A stretch of DNA of 64,000 bases from Prevotella sp. (GTDB lineage: Bacteria > Bacteroidota > Bacteroidia > Bacteroidales > Bacteroidaceae): NCBI GenBank assembly GCA_017458005.1, contig JAFTGH010000029.1, positions 1 through 64,000 of the forward strand, written 5' to 3'. The translations under genes and the position numbers were made by a program. Of this stretch, positions 36,869 to 44,045 are shown piece after piece (within the stretch, counting starts at the first letter, position 1; each line of letters starts with the position of its first letter). The notes under the pieces are model-generated. The model worked only from the letters and a program-made list of their open reading frames with translations, did not search any database and was not told the DNA's origin.

Positions 36869-38020
36869 ATGAAGAGAATCTGTTTTTTGGTAGACTCCAT
36901 CTTCTCTTTCGGAGGAGTGCAACGGGTAACGGCTGTCATTGCCATGGCATTGGCTGAGGATGATGACGTGACCATTGTCACGCTCGACGATCATTCGGCA
37001 AAAGACACGTCCCTGTACGGACTGCAAGAAGCAGACATCCACTACCGCTTTTTCCGCTACCCATCCACAGGACGGTGGAAGAACCTGTGCTGCAAGGCAT
37101 ATAGTGCGCTCTATCGGAAAATACTGCCCCAGACGAGACTCACCTCCGACTGGTATGCCCATAGTTCGTTTCCCTCTGAGAAGCGTGACGCACTCGCTAA
37201 GGAACTGGAAGGATACGACACCATTATCGGGGTACATGCCCCCTTGGCTGTCCGCCTTGCCTCCTGTAAGTCATTGTTAGGAGATGCCCGACTCATCGGA
37301 TGGGTTCATAACTCCTATGAGGCACTGTTCGGGGAGAAATCGCTGTATATCGGTCCAGAACTACGAAAGCATTATGAGTTCCAACTGGCGAAACTGCATC
37401 ATACGGTGGTGCTCTGCCAATACGATGCCCGCCAGTATCATTTCCCCACACAGGTCATCTACAACCCGCTAACCTTATCACCTGGCGCTTTATCCACTGG
37501 CACCTCCAAGAAGTTTCTTGCCGTGGGACGCTTCTCCCGTCAGCACAAAGGCTTCGACCTGCTGATTGACGCTTTCCGTCTCTTTGCCCAAAAGGATTCC
37601 GAATGGACCCTCGACATCGTAGGAGAAGGTGTGGAGGAGACGCTCTACCGCAAGATGATAGCAGACTACGGACTACAGGAGCGCATCACGATCCATCCTT
37701 TTACCAACCATATCCAAGACTATTATACCGACGCACAAGTCTATGTGCTGAGTTCCCGCTGGGAAGGTTTCGGACTGGTCTTGGTAGAGGCGATGGCTCA
37801 CGGACTACCCGTTGTCTCGTCTGACCTGCCCACCAGTCAGGAGATCATGGGGGACTTCGGATTGTACTTCAAGAATGGGAACATAGAGGAACTCGCCCTG
37901 CGACTGGAAGAGGCGACGCGGATTGACTGGCAACAGAAGTCAAAGGAGGCTATAGACATCGCCAAGCGATTCAATATAGATACCATTATTAAACAATGGA
38001 AAACAATCATCAATGAATAA
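36869..38020 (+). CDS. Glycosyltransferase family 4
   Basis: A 383-residue GT-B enzyme opening ICFLVDSIFSFGGVQRVTAV. The donor lobe has KFLAVGRFSRQHKGFDLLID and the E-x7-E motif in RWEGFGLVLVEAMAHGLPV. The frame is open upstream to 36785, but that would start before the promoter, so ATG 36869 is chosen. It overlaps the next gene by 8 bp. It is first in a three-gene plus-strand operon divergent from the epimerase operon. Confidence 0.92.
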   Translation: MKRICFLVDSIFSFGGVQRVTAVIAMALAEDDDVTIVTLDDHSAKDTSLYGLQEADIHYRFFRYPSTGRWKNLCCKAYSALYRKILPQTRLTSDWYAHSSFPSEKRDALAKELEGYDTIIGVHAPLAVRLASCKSLLGDARLIGWVHNSYEALFGEKSLYIGPELRKHYEFQLAKLHHTVVLCQYDARQYHFPTQVIYNPLTLSPGALSTGTSKKFLAVGRFSRQHKGFDLLIDAFRLFAQKDSEWTLDIVGEGVEETLYRKMIADYGLQERITIHPFTNHIQDYYTDAQVYVLSSRWEGFGLVLVEAMAHGLPVVSSDLPTSQEIMGDFGLYFKNGNIEELALRLEEATRIDWQQKSKEAIDIAKRFNIDTIIKQWKTIINE

Positions 38021-38618
38021 AGAAGAAATCAGAACGCAAATGAAATCGAGTCCACGATTGAAGCATTGGCTGGACTCTCTGATCATGAATCAGCGGGATG
38101 CCCGACCACGATGGTATATCCGTATGCTTGCCCCATTCTACCAACACAGGGGACGAGGCTCCAAGATCTACCATAGCGTGAGGATGGACACGCCGCCCTA
38201 TCGGCAATTCTCACTGGGCAAGCGAAGCGTGATAGAGTCGTATTGCTGCATCAATAATGCCGTAGGCGATGTGGTGATTGGCGACCACACCCGTGTCGGC
38301 ATCCACTGCACGGTGATCGGTCCTGTGAAGATAGGCAGTCATGTGAACCTCGCCCAAGGCATTACCGTCACTGCGCTGAATCATAATTTCAAGGACACTA
38401 CCCTACGGATTGACGAGCAAGGGATATCCACGAAACCTGTTGTCATCGGTGATGACGTATGGATTGGCGCCAATGCTGTCATCTTGCCAGGAGTGACCAT
38501 AGGCAGACATGCCGTCGTCGCCGCTGGAGCCGTCGTCACCAAGGACGTGCCCGATAACTGTATCGTGGGGGGAGTTCCTGCCCATATTATAAAAGACCTT
38601 AATCCACAGACGGTATGA
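38013..38618 (+). CDS. Left-handed beta-helix (hexapeptide) O-acetyltransferase
   Basis: A 201-residue acyltransferase of the maltose/colanic acid acetyltransferase type. Hexapeptide repeats run from about 85 to 195 (VVIGDHTRVGIHCTVIGPVKIG, VVIGDDVWIGANAVILPGVT). The likely catalytic His is in TALNHNF, before the loop. It ends with the usual GGVPAHIIKDL. It transfers acetyl from acetyl-CoA to a sugar of the glycan built by the flanking GT4 enzymes, which it overlaps on both sides (8 and 4 bp). Confidence 0.9.
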   Translation: MNKEEIRTQMKSSPRLKHWLDSLIMNQRDARPRWYIRMLAPFYQHRGRGSKIYHSVRMDTPPYRQFSLGKRSVIESYCCINNAVGDVVIGDHTRVGIHCTVIGPVKIGSHVNLAQGITVTALNHNFKDTTLRIDEQGISTKPVVIGDDVWIGANAVILPGVTIGRHAVVAAGAVVTKDVPDNCIVGGVPAHIIKDLNPQTV

Positions 38619-39751
38619 GAATAGGTATTGAAGCCCAACGCATCTTTCGCACCAACAAGCATGGCATGGACTATGTGGTGCTGCAAGAGATACGGGAGAT
38701 CCAGCAGATGGACAAGGAGAACGAGTATTATGTGTTTGTCAAACCAGGTGAAGACCGTTGTGTGGAGAGTACCGACAACGTACATGTCGTAGAGATCGAT
38801 TGTCCCTCCTATCCGCTTTGGGAGCAATGGGCACTACCCCGTGCGGCAAAGAAGGCGAAGGTGGACATCCTCCACTGCACTAGCAATACCGCCCCTATCT
38901 GGTGTGACATTCCACTCGTGCTGACCCTCCATGACATCATTTTCCTGGAACCACGCGACAAGCAGAACAAGTCACTCTATCAGAACATGGGATGGCTCTA
39001 TCGCCGACTGGATGTGCCTCGCATCTTAGACAAGTGTCGTCGCATCATCACCGTCTCTGACTTCGAGAAAGAGAATATCATCGCCAAACTGGACATCCCC
39101 CGTGAGCGGATGGCGATGATCTATAACGGCTATAACGACTGGTTCCGCCCCATTGACAAGTGTGAACTGCCCCCAATCATCAACCAGCGACTGACAGCCA
39201 ATGACTATTTCTTCTTCCTTGGCAATACCGATCCGAAGAAGAACACGGAGCGCACCCTGATAGCCTACTCGAAATACCTGAGACAGTCTGCTGTCAAGCG
39301 TAAACTGCTGATGGCTGACCTCGACCATGACTACCTCAACGGCATCATCTCCCGCAATGGCATAGAAAACATCCGTGAACAGATTGTCATGCCAGGGTAT
39401 ATCGTCAACAGCGACCTGCCGTCTATCTACAACAACGCCTTCGCGTTCCTCTATACCTCCCTGCGTGAGAGTTTCGGCATTCCACTCCTGGAGGGTATGG
39501 CATGCGGAACACCCGTCATCACCAGCAACACCTCATCCATGCCAGAGATAGGTGGTCCTGACGCTATCCTCATCAACCCGGAGAGCAGCGATGAGATAGC
39601 GGCGATGATGCTAAGACTGGAGACTGACGAGGCTTTCTACCAACGGCAAAAAGCGATAGGACTAGAACGGGCGAAACTGTTCTCATGGAAGAAGACGGCA
39701 GAGAACCTGCTACAACTGTACCATGAGGTATACCAAGAACTAAGCGAATAA
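38615..39751 (+). CDS. Glycosyltransferase family 4
   Basis: A 378-residue GT-B enzyme of the mannosyl-type group: IGIEAQRIFRTNKHGMDYV at the start, DILHCTSNTAP, FFFLGNTDPKKNTERTL opening the donor lobe and the E-x7-E motif in RESFGIPLLEGMACGTPV followed by NTSSMPEIGG. It is the last gene of the operon; its stop overlaps the convergent small gene by 12 bp. Confidence 0.92.
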   Translation: MRIGIEAQRIFRTNKHGMDYVVLQEIREIQQMDKENEYYVFVKPGEDRCVESTDNVHVVEIDCPSYPLWEQWALPRAAKKAKVDILHCTSNTAPIWCDIPLVLTLHDIIFLEPRDKQNKSLYQNMGWLYRRLDVPRILDKCRRIITVSDFEKENIIAKLDIPRERMAMIYNGYNDWFRPIDKCELPPIINQRLTANDYFFFLGNTDPKKNTERTLIAYSKYLRQSAVKRKLLMADLDHDYLNGIISRNGIENIREQIVMPGYIVNSDLPSIYNNAFAFLYTSLRESFGIPLLEGMACGTPVITSNTSSMPEIGGPDAILINPESSDEIAAMMLRLETDEAFYQRQKAIGLERAKLFSWKKTAENLLQLYHEVYQELSE

Positions 39752-40078
39752 ATCAAGGGAGAGATCCTGCTGGGGCTTCTCCACTTCTTTCTCCTCTATC
39801 TGCTCGTCACGAAACTGGAGCATCATCTGACGGGCATCGGCGGAGCCTTCCGTATTCAGACGATAATAGCCACGACGACCAGTAGACTCTATCAGCGACT
39901 GGGACGACTTACTATTGCGCAGCAGGAACTGTTGCACGTACCCACGGATATCCTCATAATCGGGCTGCGTGAAGAAGGTACAGTTCATGTTGTAAACATG
40001 CTTGGCAATCGCCTGCACGCTTACACCACCTTCTCCCGCATCGGTGAGCACCTTCAATATCTGTTGGTCGTATCCCAA
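39740..40078 (-). CDS. Small winged-helix-like protein of unknown function
   Basis: A 112-residue cytoplasmic protein. Residues 1-75 look like a winged helix (QQILKVLTDAGEGGVSVQAIAKHVYN, then a wing RRGYYRLN), and the C-terminus is acidic (EEKEVEKPQQDLSLDLFA). It resembles conserved Bacteroidales hypotheticals. The end overlaps the convergent GT4 gene by 12 bp. No promoter with a clear TAnnTTTG box is seen just upstream. Confidence 0.65.
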   Translation of the reverse strand: MGYDQQILKVLTDAGEGGVSVQAIAKHVYNMNCTFFTQPDYEDIRGYVQQFLLRNSKSSQSLIESTGRRGYYRLNTEGSADARQMMLQFRDEQIEEKEVEKPQQDLSLDLFA

Positions 40079-40106
40079 ACTATGAACTCTTAACTATGAA
40101 CTAAAA

Positions 40107-40138
40107 AAAGACCGGTATGCCTTAACGCTTACCGGCCC
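40107..40138 (-). terminator. Terminator of the histone-H1-like gene
   Basis: GACCGGTA and TACCGGCC flank GCC/TTAACGC on the plus strand, forming a stem of at least six pairs (CCGGTA/TACCGG). On the minus strand it is followed by a run of T residues; the A7 at plus 40101-40107 supports use in this direction. Confidence 0.7.
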
Positions 40139-40160
40139 TTTTATGCTTCGTTTGATTTGA

Positions 40161-40472
40161 TTAAGCAAGTGTAATCTTCTCGTCAGCAGCAGCGAGTTTG
40201 CCCTCTTTGAAGAGCCATCCCAGACCCAGCAGAGTCTCCTCCTCACTGATCTTTGCTGCCTTTGCAATCTCCTTAACGGTCAAAGCCTTACCAGCAGCAG
40301 CGAGTGCCTGATAAACATCACCAGCCTTGAAACCAGCGTTCTCAGCGTTAACAACTGCGACCTTCTTCTCTGCAGCCTTCTTAGGAGCAGCGGCTTTCTT
40401 TACGGTTGCCTTCTTTGGCTCTGCAGCCTTAACAGGAGCAGCGGCCTTCTTTGTAGTTTTCTTTTCTGCCAT
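40161..40472 (-). CDS. Histone H1-like Lys/Ala-rich protein with C-terminal winged helix
   Basis: A 103-residue basic protein. Residues 1-42 are a low-complexity KKAAAPKKAAEKK tail like bacterial histone H1 analogues. Residues 45-103 form a small winged helix (GDVYQALAAAGKALTVKEIAKAAK, LLGLGWLFKEGKL). Such Bacteroidota proteins probably bind DNA as abundant nucleoid proteins; the function here is inferred. It is monocistronic, with its own -7 box (TACCTTTG, plus 40537-40544) and terminator. Confidence 0.8.
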   Translation of the reverse strand: MAEKKTTKKAAAPVKAAEPKKATVKKAAAPKKAAEKKVAVVNAENAGFKAGDVYQALAAAGKALTVKEIAKAAKISEEETLLGLGWLFKEGKLAAADEKITLA

Positions 40473-40615
40473 AATTCTTTTAAATTAATACGCTATTGAA
40501 TGTTCTTTATTAAGAATATTTTCTTTTTTCTGGGTGCAAAGGTAGAAATTATTTACAACCGTTGTTTCCGTGCACAGCGTATTTTTTATGTTTTTTTAAT
40601 TATTCTTGACTTAGG

Positions 40616-42370
40616 TCAAGCGAGATGAACCTCTAACTGCAACTCTTCCAGTTGTTTAGCATCCAACTCACCTGGTGCGTCGAGCATCACGTCACGACCC
40701 GAATTGTTCTTCGGGAAGGCGATGCAGTCGCGGATAGAATCCAACCCTGCCATCAGGCTCACGAAGCGATCGAGACCAAAGGCGAGTCCAGCGTGAGGGG
40801 GCGCGCCATACTTAAAGGCGTTGATGAGGAAGCCAAACTGTGCCATGGCACGCTCTGGGGTGAAGCCCAGGATCTGGAACATCTTCTCCTGCAACTTACC
40901 GTCATGGATACGCAGGGAGCCGCCACCGACCTCCACGCCATTACATACAAAGTCATAGGCAACGGCACGTACCTTCTCTGGTGCGGTGTCGAGCAAGGGG
41001 ATATCATCGGGGTTAGGCAGGGTGAACGGATGGTGGGTAGCCATCAGGCGCTGCTCCTCGTCGCTCCACTCGAACAAGGGGAAGTCGACAATCCAGAGGC
41101 ACACGAACTTATCCTTGTCACGCAGTCCGAGACGGTCGCCCATCTCCAAGCGCAGCGTACAGAGTTGTGTGCGGGTTTTGTTCGCCTTGTCGCCACTGAG
41201 TATCAGTACGAGGTCACCATCCTTGGCACCAGTCTTCTCCTTCAGTTTCGTCCACACCTCTGGGGTATAGAACTTATCAATAGAGGTCTTCACCGTACCA
41301 TCGGCGTTGAACTTCACATAGACCAGCCCCTTGGCTCCTACCTGCGGACGCTTTACGAAGTCAGTCAACTGGTCGAGTTGCTTGCGGGTATAGTCCGCAC
41401 AACCTGGTACCACGATACCTCCGATATACTCCGCCTCGTTGAAGACAGGGAACTCACCCGTACCTTTCAGCACGTCCATCAGTTCCACGAACTCCATACC
41501 GAATCGCAGGTCGGGCTTGTCAGAGCCGAAGCGACACATCGCCTCCTGCCATGTCATGCGCTGCAACTTAGGCAACTCTACCCCACGCACCTCTTTGAAG
41601 AGATGACGGGCAAGGTCCTCAAAGATATTCAGCACGTCCTCTTGGTCGGCAAACGACATCTCACAGTCAATCTGTGTGAACTCCGGCTGACGGTCAGCAC
41701 GCAGGTCCTCGTCACGGAAACACTTGGCGATCTGGAAATAACGGTCGAAGCCAGACACCATCAGCAACTGCTTCAGCGTCTGCGGACTCTGGGGCAGTGC
41801 GTAGAACTGTCCTGGGTTCATACGAGAGGGAACCACAAAGTCTCGTGCGCCCTCTGGCGTGGAGCCAATCAGAATAGGTGTCTCCACCTCGATAAAGTTC
41901 AGGTTGTCGAGGAAGTTACGAATGAGGATCGTCATACGATGGCGCAACTCCAAGTTCTTACGGACACAGTTACGGCGCAAGTCGAGATAACGGTATTTCA
42001 TGCGGATATCGTCACCGCCGTCGGTATTGTCCTCTATCGTGAAGGGAGGTGTCAGACTCTCGCTCAGCACATTCAGTTCCTGGGCGATGATCTCAATCTC
42101 TCCCGTAGGGATATTCTTGTTCTTACTCTCACGCTCGTTGACGGTACCCTTCACCTGAATACACCACTCACGTCCCAGGCGGTTAGCCTGTTCACAGAGT
42201 GCGGCATCCTTCGACTCGTCAAAAACCAACTGTGTGATTCCATAGCGGTCGCGCAGGTCAACAAAGGTCATACCTCCCATCTTACGTGTCTTCTGTACCC
42301 ATCCGGCAAGTGTCACCACCTGTACGGCATCTGTGAGTCTCAACTCACCACAAGTCTTTGTCCTATACAT
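40616..42370 (-). CDS. aspS: Aspartyl-tRNA synthetase
   Basis: A 584-residue class IIb synthetase charges tRNA-Asp. The N-terminal OB fold contains [20 protein letters not shown], motif 2 reads [20 protein letters not shown], the bacterial GAD insert follows, and motif 3 is [15 protein letters not shown]. The frame opens at 42439, but ATG 42370 gives the conserved start [11 protein letters not shown] and lies downstream of the promoter. The length matches the bacterial type. Confidence 0.98.
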   Translation of the reverse strand: MYRTKTCGELRLTDAVQVVTLAGWVQKTRKMGGMTFVDLRDRYGITQLVFDESKDAALCEQANRLGREWCIQVKGTVNERESKNKNIPTGEIEIIAQELNVLSESLTPPFTIEDNTDGGDDIRMKYRYLDLRRNCVRKNLELRHRMTILIRNFLDNLNFIEVETPILIGSTPEGARDFVVPSRMNPGQFYALPQSPQTLKQLLMVSGFDRYFQIAKCFRDEDLRADRQPEFTQIDCEMSFADQEDVLNIFEDLARHLFKEVRGVELPKLQRMTWQEAMCRFGSDKPDLRFGMEFVELMDVLKGTGEFPVFNEAEYIGGIVVPGCADYTRKQLDQLTDFVKRPQVGAKGLVYVKFNADGTVKTSIDKFYTPEVWTKLKEKTGAKDGDLVLILSGDKANKTRTQLCTLRLEMGDRLGLRDKDKFVCLWIVDFPLFEWSDEEQRLMATHHPFTLPNPDDIPLLDTAPEKVRAVAYDFVCNGVEVGGGSLRIHDGKLQEKMFQILGFTPERAMAQFGFLINAFKYGAPPHAGLAFGLDRFVSLMAGLDSIRDCIAFPKNNSGRDVMLDAPGELDAKQLEELQLEVHLA

Positions 42371-42398
42371 ATTATATAATATATTTCGTTTGGGAGTG

Positions 42399-42429
42399 CA
42401 AAGGTACAAATAAGTGAGTAAAGAACAAA
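42399..42429 (-). promoter_or_regulatory. aspS: Promoter of aspS
   Basis: Minus-strand TTTG (plus 42426-42429), 19 nt, TACCTTTG (42399-42406), 28 nt before the ATG. Confidence 0.7.
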
Positions 42430-42507
42430 ATAAATCCATTTATTTTTTCTTTCGAACGTGAGTACCTTCGACCAAAGGTCAAAGATAAATAAAAAATTGG
42501 CAAAAAC

Positions 42508-42538
42508 ATTGTATTTTCAAAAAAATATCGTATTTTTG
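42508..42538 (+). promoter_or_regulatory. Promoter of the 58-residue gene
   Basis: ATTG (42508-42511), 19 nt, TATTTTTG (42531-42538) in the context TCGTATTTTTGCA, 26 nt before the ATG. Confidence 0.55.
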
Positions 42539-42564
42539 CATCGAAAAATAAAAGTAGACTAATT

Positions 42565-42741
42565 ATGGCATTAGCAATCAAAGCAATTCCAACGCTATAC
42601 GGTGACGAGGCGCGTCGTTTCCGCGAGATGGCAGACGAAACAGAGCGCAAGTTTGATTTGCGCCCGAAGCGAGATATCACAAAAGACCCTCGCTATAAAG
42701 CGATGCGCACTATTCTTGATAGGTCGAACATCAACTTCTAA
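42565..42741 (+). CDS. Small 58-residue protein, possible antitoxin
   Basis: ATG 42565 to TAA 42741 encodes MALAIKAIPTLYGDEARRFR followed by a helical, strongly charged part ending LDRSNINF. The well-placed promoter, clean start and codon use support a real gene. The layout (short beta start with IPTL-x-G-x-x-A-x-R-F, then helix) resembles small antitoxins paired with acetyltransferase or nuclease toxins in Bacteroidota, but I cannot confirm a family. The toxin position is occupied only by a 26-codon fragment. Confidence 0.6.
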   Translation: MALAIKAIPTLYGDEARRFREMADETERKFDLRPKRDITKDPRYKAMRTILDRSNINF

Positions 42742-42750
42742 CAATAACGA

Positions 42751-42831
42751 ATGGCGTTTCTCGAAGAAAACTGTGTTCTTGATATCTTGACAGATGACAT
42801 TCTTGCTGAGTGTCATTCTTTTTTCCTTTAA
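42751..42831 (+). pseudogene. Short fragment after the 58-residue gene, possible toxin remnant
   Basis: A 26-codon frame reads ENCVLDILTDDILAECHSFF and then stops. The segment LTDDILAECHSF recalls the N-terminus of some Bacteroidota GNAT proteins, which continue FxCGNxDLD. Nothing more of such a domain follows. An imperfect hairpin (ATGACA/TGTCAT, 42795-42816) and a T-rich tract overlap its end and could simply be the terminator of the 58-residue gene. Confidence 0.3.
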
Positions 42832-42866
42832 AATCACAAGTAGTACTTTTGATTTTCAATCAAATT

Positions 42867-42923
42867 CGAGTGCAAAAATAACACAAATTATCAAATGTTG
42901 CAAGTATTTGGGGAAGATTTTGT
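42867..42923. repeat. 57-bp direct repeat, copy A
   Basis: It matches 43696-43752 at about 47 of 57 positions. The core TTGCAAGTATTTGGGGAAGA is identical in both. The copies flank the 43-residue and 165-residue genes; copy B contains their promoter, copy A has a degenerate -7 box. Confidence 0.75.
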
Positions 42924-42948
42924 TTTAAAAATACCAGATAACACAACA

Positions 42949-42976
42949 AAGCCATCAACTCTGAGAGTGATGGCTT
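42949..42976 (-). terminator. Terminator of the 165-residue gene
   Basis: AAGCCATCA (42949-42957) pairs with TGATGGCTT (42968-42976), a 9-bp stem with a 10-nt loop, about 57 bp after the stop. The T tract beyond it is weak (TTGTTGTG). Confidence 0.55.
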
Positions 42977-43032
42977 GTAAATTTGAGGCTCGAAACGACT
43001 TATGAGAGTTCAGAGATACAGCCTTTTTATGA

Positions 43033-43530
43033 TTATTTTGGCTTTTGCTTAAAAAAGCCGACAAAATTGTCAAAATCACTGATAATCCTATTGAGATCTG
43101 GGTTCTCTCGTTGTACAATGACTGCGGCAAAGTTAGAAATACCTTCTGCTATTATCTCTGATACTTTTATAAAGTAATGGTCACTATGTTCATATTCACT
43201 AAACCAGCGAAGAAATAGACGGTCACGCATTGCCTGCCGATTATCTCCTGTCTCACATTGATAAAGGAGGATTTCTGGATTAGAGGCAAAAAACTCTTCA
43301 ATAATACCGAAAACGGTCTCACGAAGTTGTTTGTCGCTAGGTGATGACTTTTGATTCTCATTAAGAATACCAAATTCATAGGCACCATCCTCCCATATTG
43401 TCTGGTCAGGCGTAAAAACAATACGGTATAATACACCAAAGTCTGTTTTAAAGCCATAGGTTTCCTCGTTTACCTGCCATACAGAATAAGGAACTCGCAC
43501 ATTTAAGCGATTTAGATCTATAGGGTTCAT
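43033..43530 (-). CDS. 165-residue protein, probably DUF6169 family
   Basis: A cytoplasmic alpha/beta protein: N-terminal beta strands (ETYGFKTDFGVLYRIVFTPD), then ETVFGIIEEFFASNPEILLYQC and RQAMRDRLFLRWFSEY. This pattern matches what I recall of the Bacteroidota family DUF6169, whose function is unknown. It follows a 43-residue gene after 18 bp, and both sit between the copies of a 57-bp direct repeat in an AT-rich patch, which suggests a transferable accessory unit. Confidence 0.7.
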   Translation of the reverse strand: MNPIDLNRLNVRVPYSVWQVNEETYGFKTDFGVLYRIVFTPDQTIWEDGAYEFGILNENQKSSPSDKQLRETVFGIIEEFFASNPEILLYQCETGDNRQAMRDRLFLRWFSEYEHSDHYFIKVSEIIAEGISNFAAVIVQRENPDLNRIISDFDNFVGFFKQKPK

Positions 43531-43548
43531 AGTTGAATAAATCTTTTT

Positions 43549-43680
43549 TTACAAAGCCTGATGTCTGAGCATGTTAAACTCATGCTCAGTCTTTTCAATC
43601 CACTCCTTCTTACGCTCCATCATCTTACGGAACGCAACCAGTGCTTCATTTCTGCTCTTATATTTTATTGCTTTATACAT
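43549..43680 (-). CDS. 43-residue basic helical protein upstream of the DUF6169-like gene
   Basis: ATG 43680 to TAA 43549 encodes MYKAIKYKSRNEALVAFRKM then a Lys/Glu-rich helix ending HEFNMLRHQAL. It has a good promoter (TATCTTTG, 21 nt upstream) and an 18-bp gap to the next gene. It is too short for most gene callers. Function unknown; co-expression with the 165-residue protein suggests a partner pair. Confidence 0.6.
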   Translation of the reverse strand: MYKAIKYKSRNEALVAFRKMMERKKEWIEKTEHEFNMLRHQAL

Positions 43681-43695
43681 TTAAACTAATATTTA

Positions 43696-43752
43696 CGAGT
43701 GCAAAGATAGGGAAAATTCTCGAATATTGCAAGTATTTGGGGAAGAATTTGT
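43696..43752. repeat. 57-bp direct repeat, copy B, with the promoter of the small operon
   Basis: Second copy of the repeat at 42867-42923. On the minus strand it provides TATCTTTG (plus 43702-43709) and a CTTG element 20 nt upstream (43730-43733). Confidence 0.75.
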
Positions 43753-43847
43753 ATCTGGCACCATCAAAACATGAATGGTCACATCACTTTGGATGGTGCT
43801 AAGCGATGAGAAGGAACGGGGGAAGCGAGTGAAAGAAGCATCCGATT

Positions 43848-43959
43848 CGGTTGTCGACTCCAGTCGACACGGTTGCTGACTCCAGTCAACCGATTGTTTG
43901 ACTCTAAGTCAACCGATCGTTCGACTCCATGTCAACCGATTGTTTGACTCCATGTCAAC
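43848..43959. repeat. Five tandem 21-23-bp units, each a small palindrome
   Basis: Units begin at 43848, 43870, 43891, 43914 and 43937. The consensus is CGATTGTTTGACTCCATGTCAAC. Each unit contains an inverted core: GTCGACTCCAGTCGAC in unit 1 and TTGACTCTAAGTCAA in unit 3 are perfect, the others imperfect. There is no gene in 43760-44045; the array lies just beyond the OmpA-gene terminator. Confidence 0.85.
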
Positions 43960-43965
43960 CAGTAA

Positions 43966-44000
43966 AAAGAAACCTCCGCAAAAGTGACTTCTGCGGAGGT
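43966..44000 (-). terminator. Terminator of the OmpA-family gene
   Basis: ACCTCCGCA (43972-43980) pairs with TGCGGAGGT (43992-44000). On the minus strand it is followed by TTCTTTTTAC. It is 45 bp after the stop. Confidence 0.85.
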
Positions 44001-44045
44001 AATGTATGATTTCCTTTATTTATCTCACTAAAAGAGATGGGATTA

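Noticed and set aside
35708-37237. Long N-terminal extension of the epimerase frame
   Set aside because: It crosses two promoters and the start of the divergent GT4 gene; ATG 36790 gives the normal family start.
40652-42379. 575-codon open frame on the plus strand
   Set aside because: It is exactly antisense to aspS and is a composition shadow; the synthetase is unmistakable.
43848-43959. Possible CRISPR array
   Set aside because: Units are contiguous with no spacers, and each is itself palindromic; no cas genes nearby.
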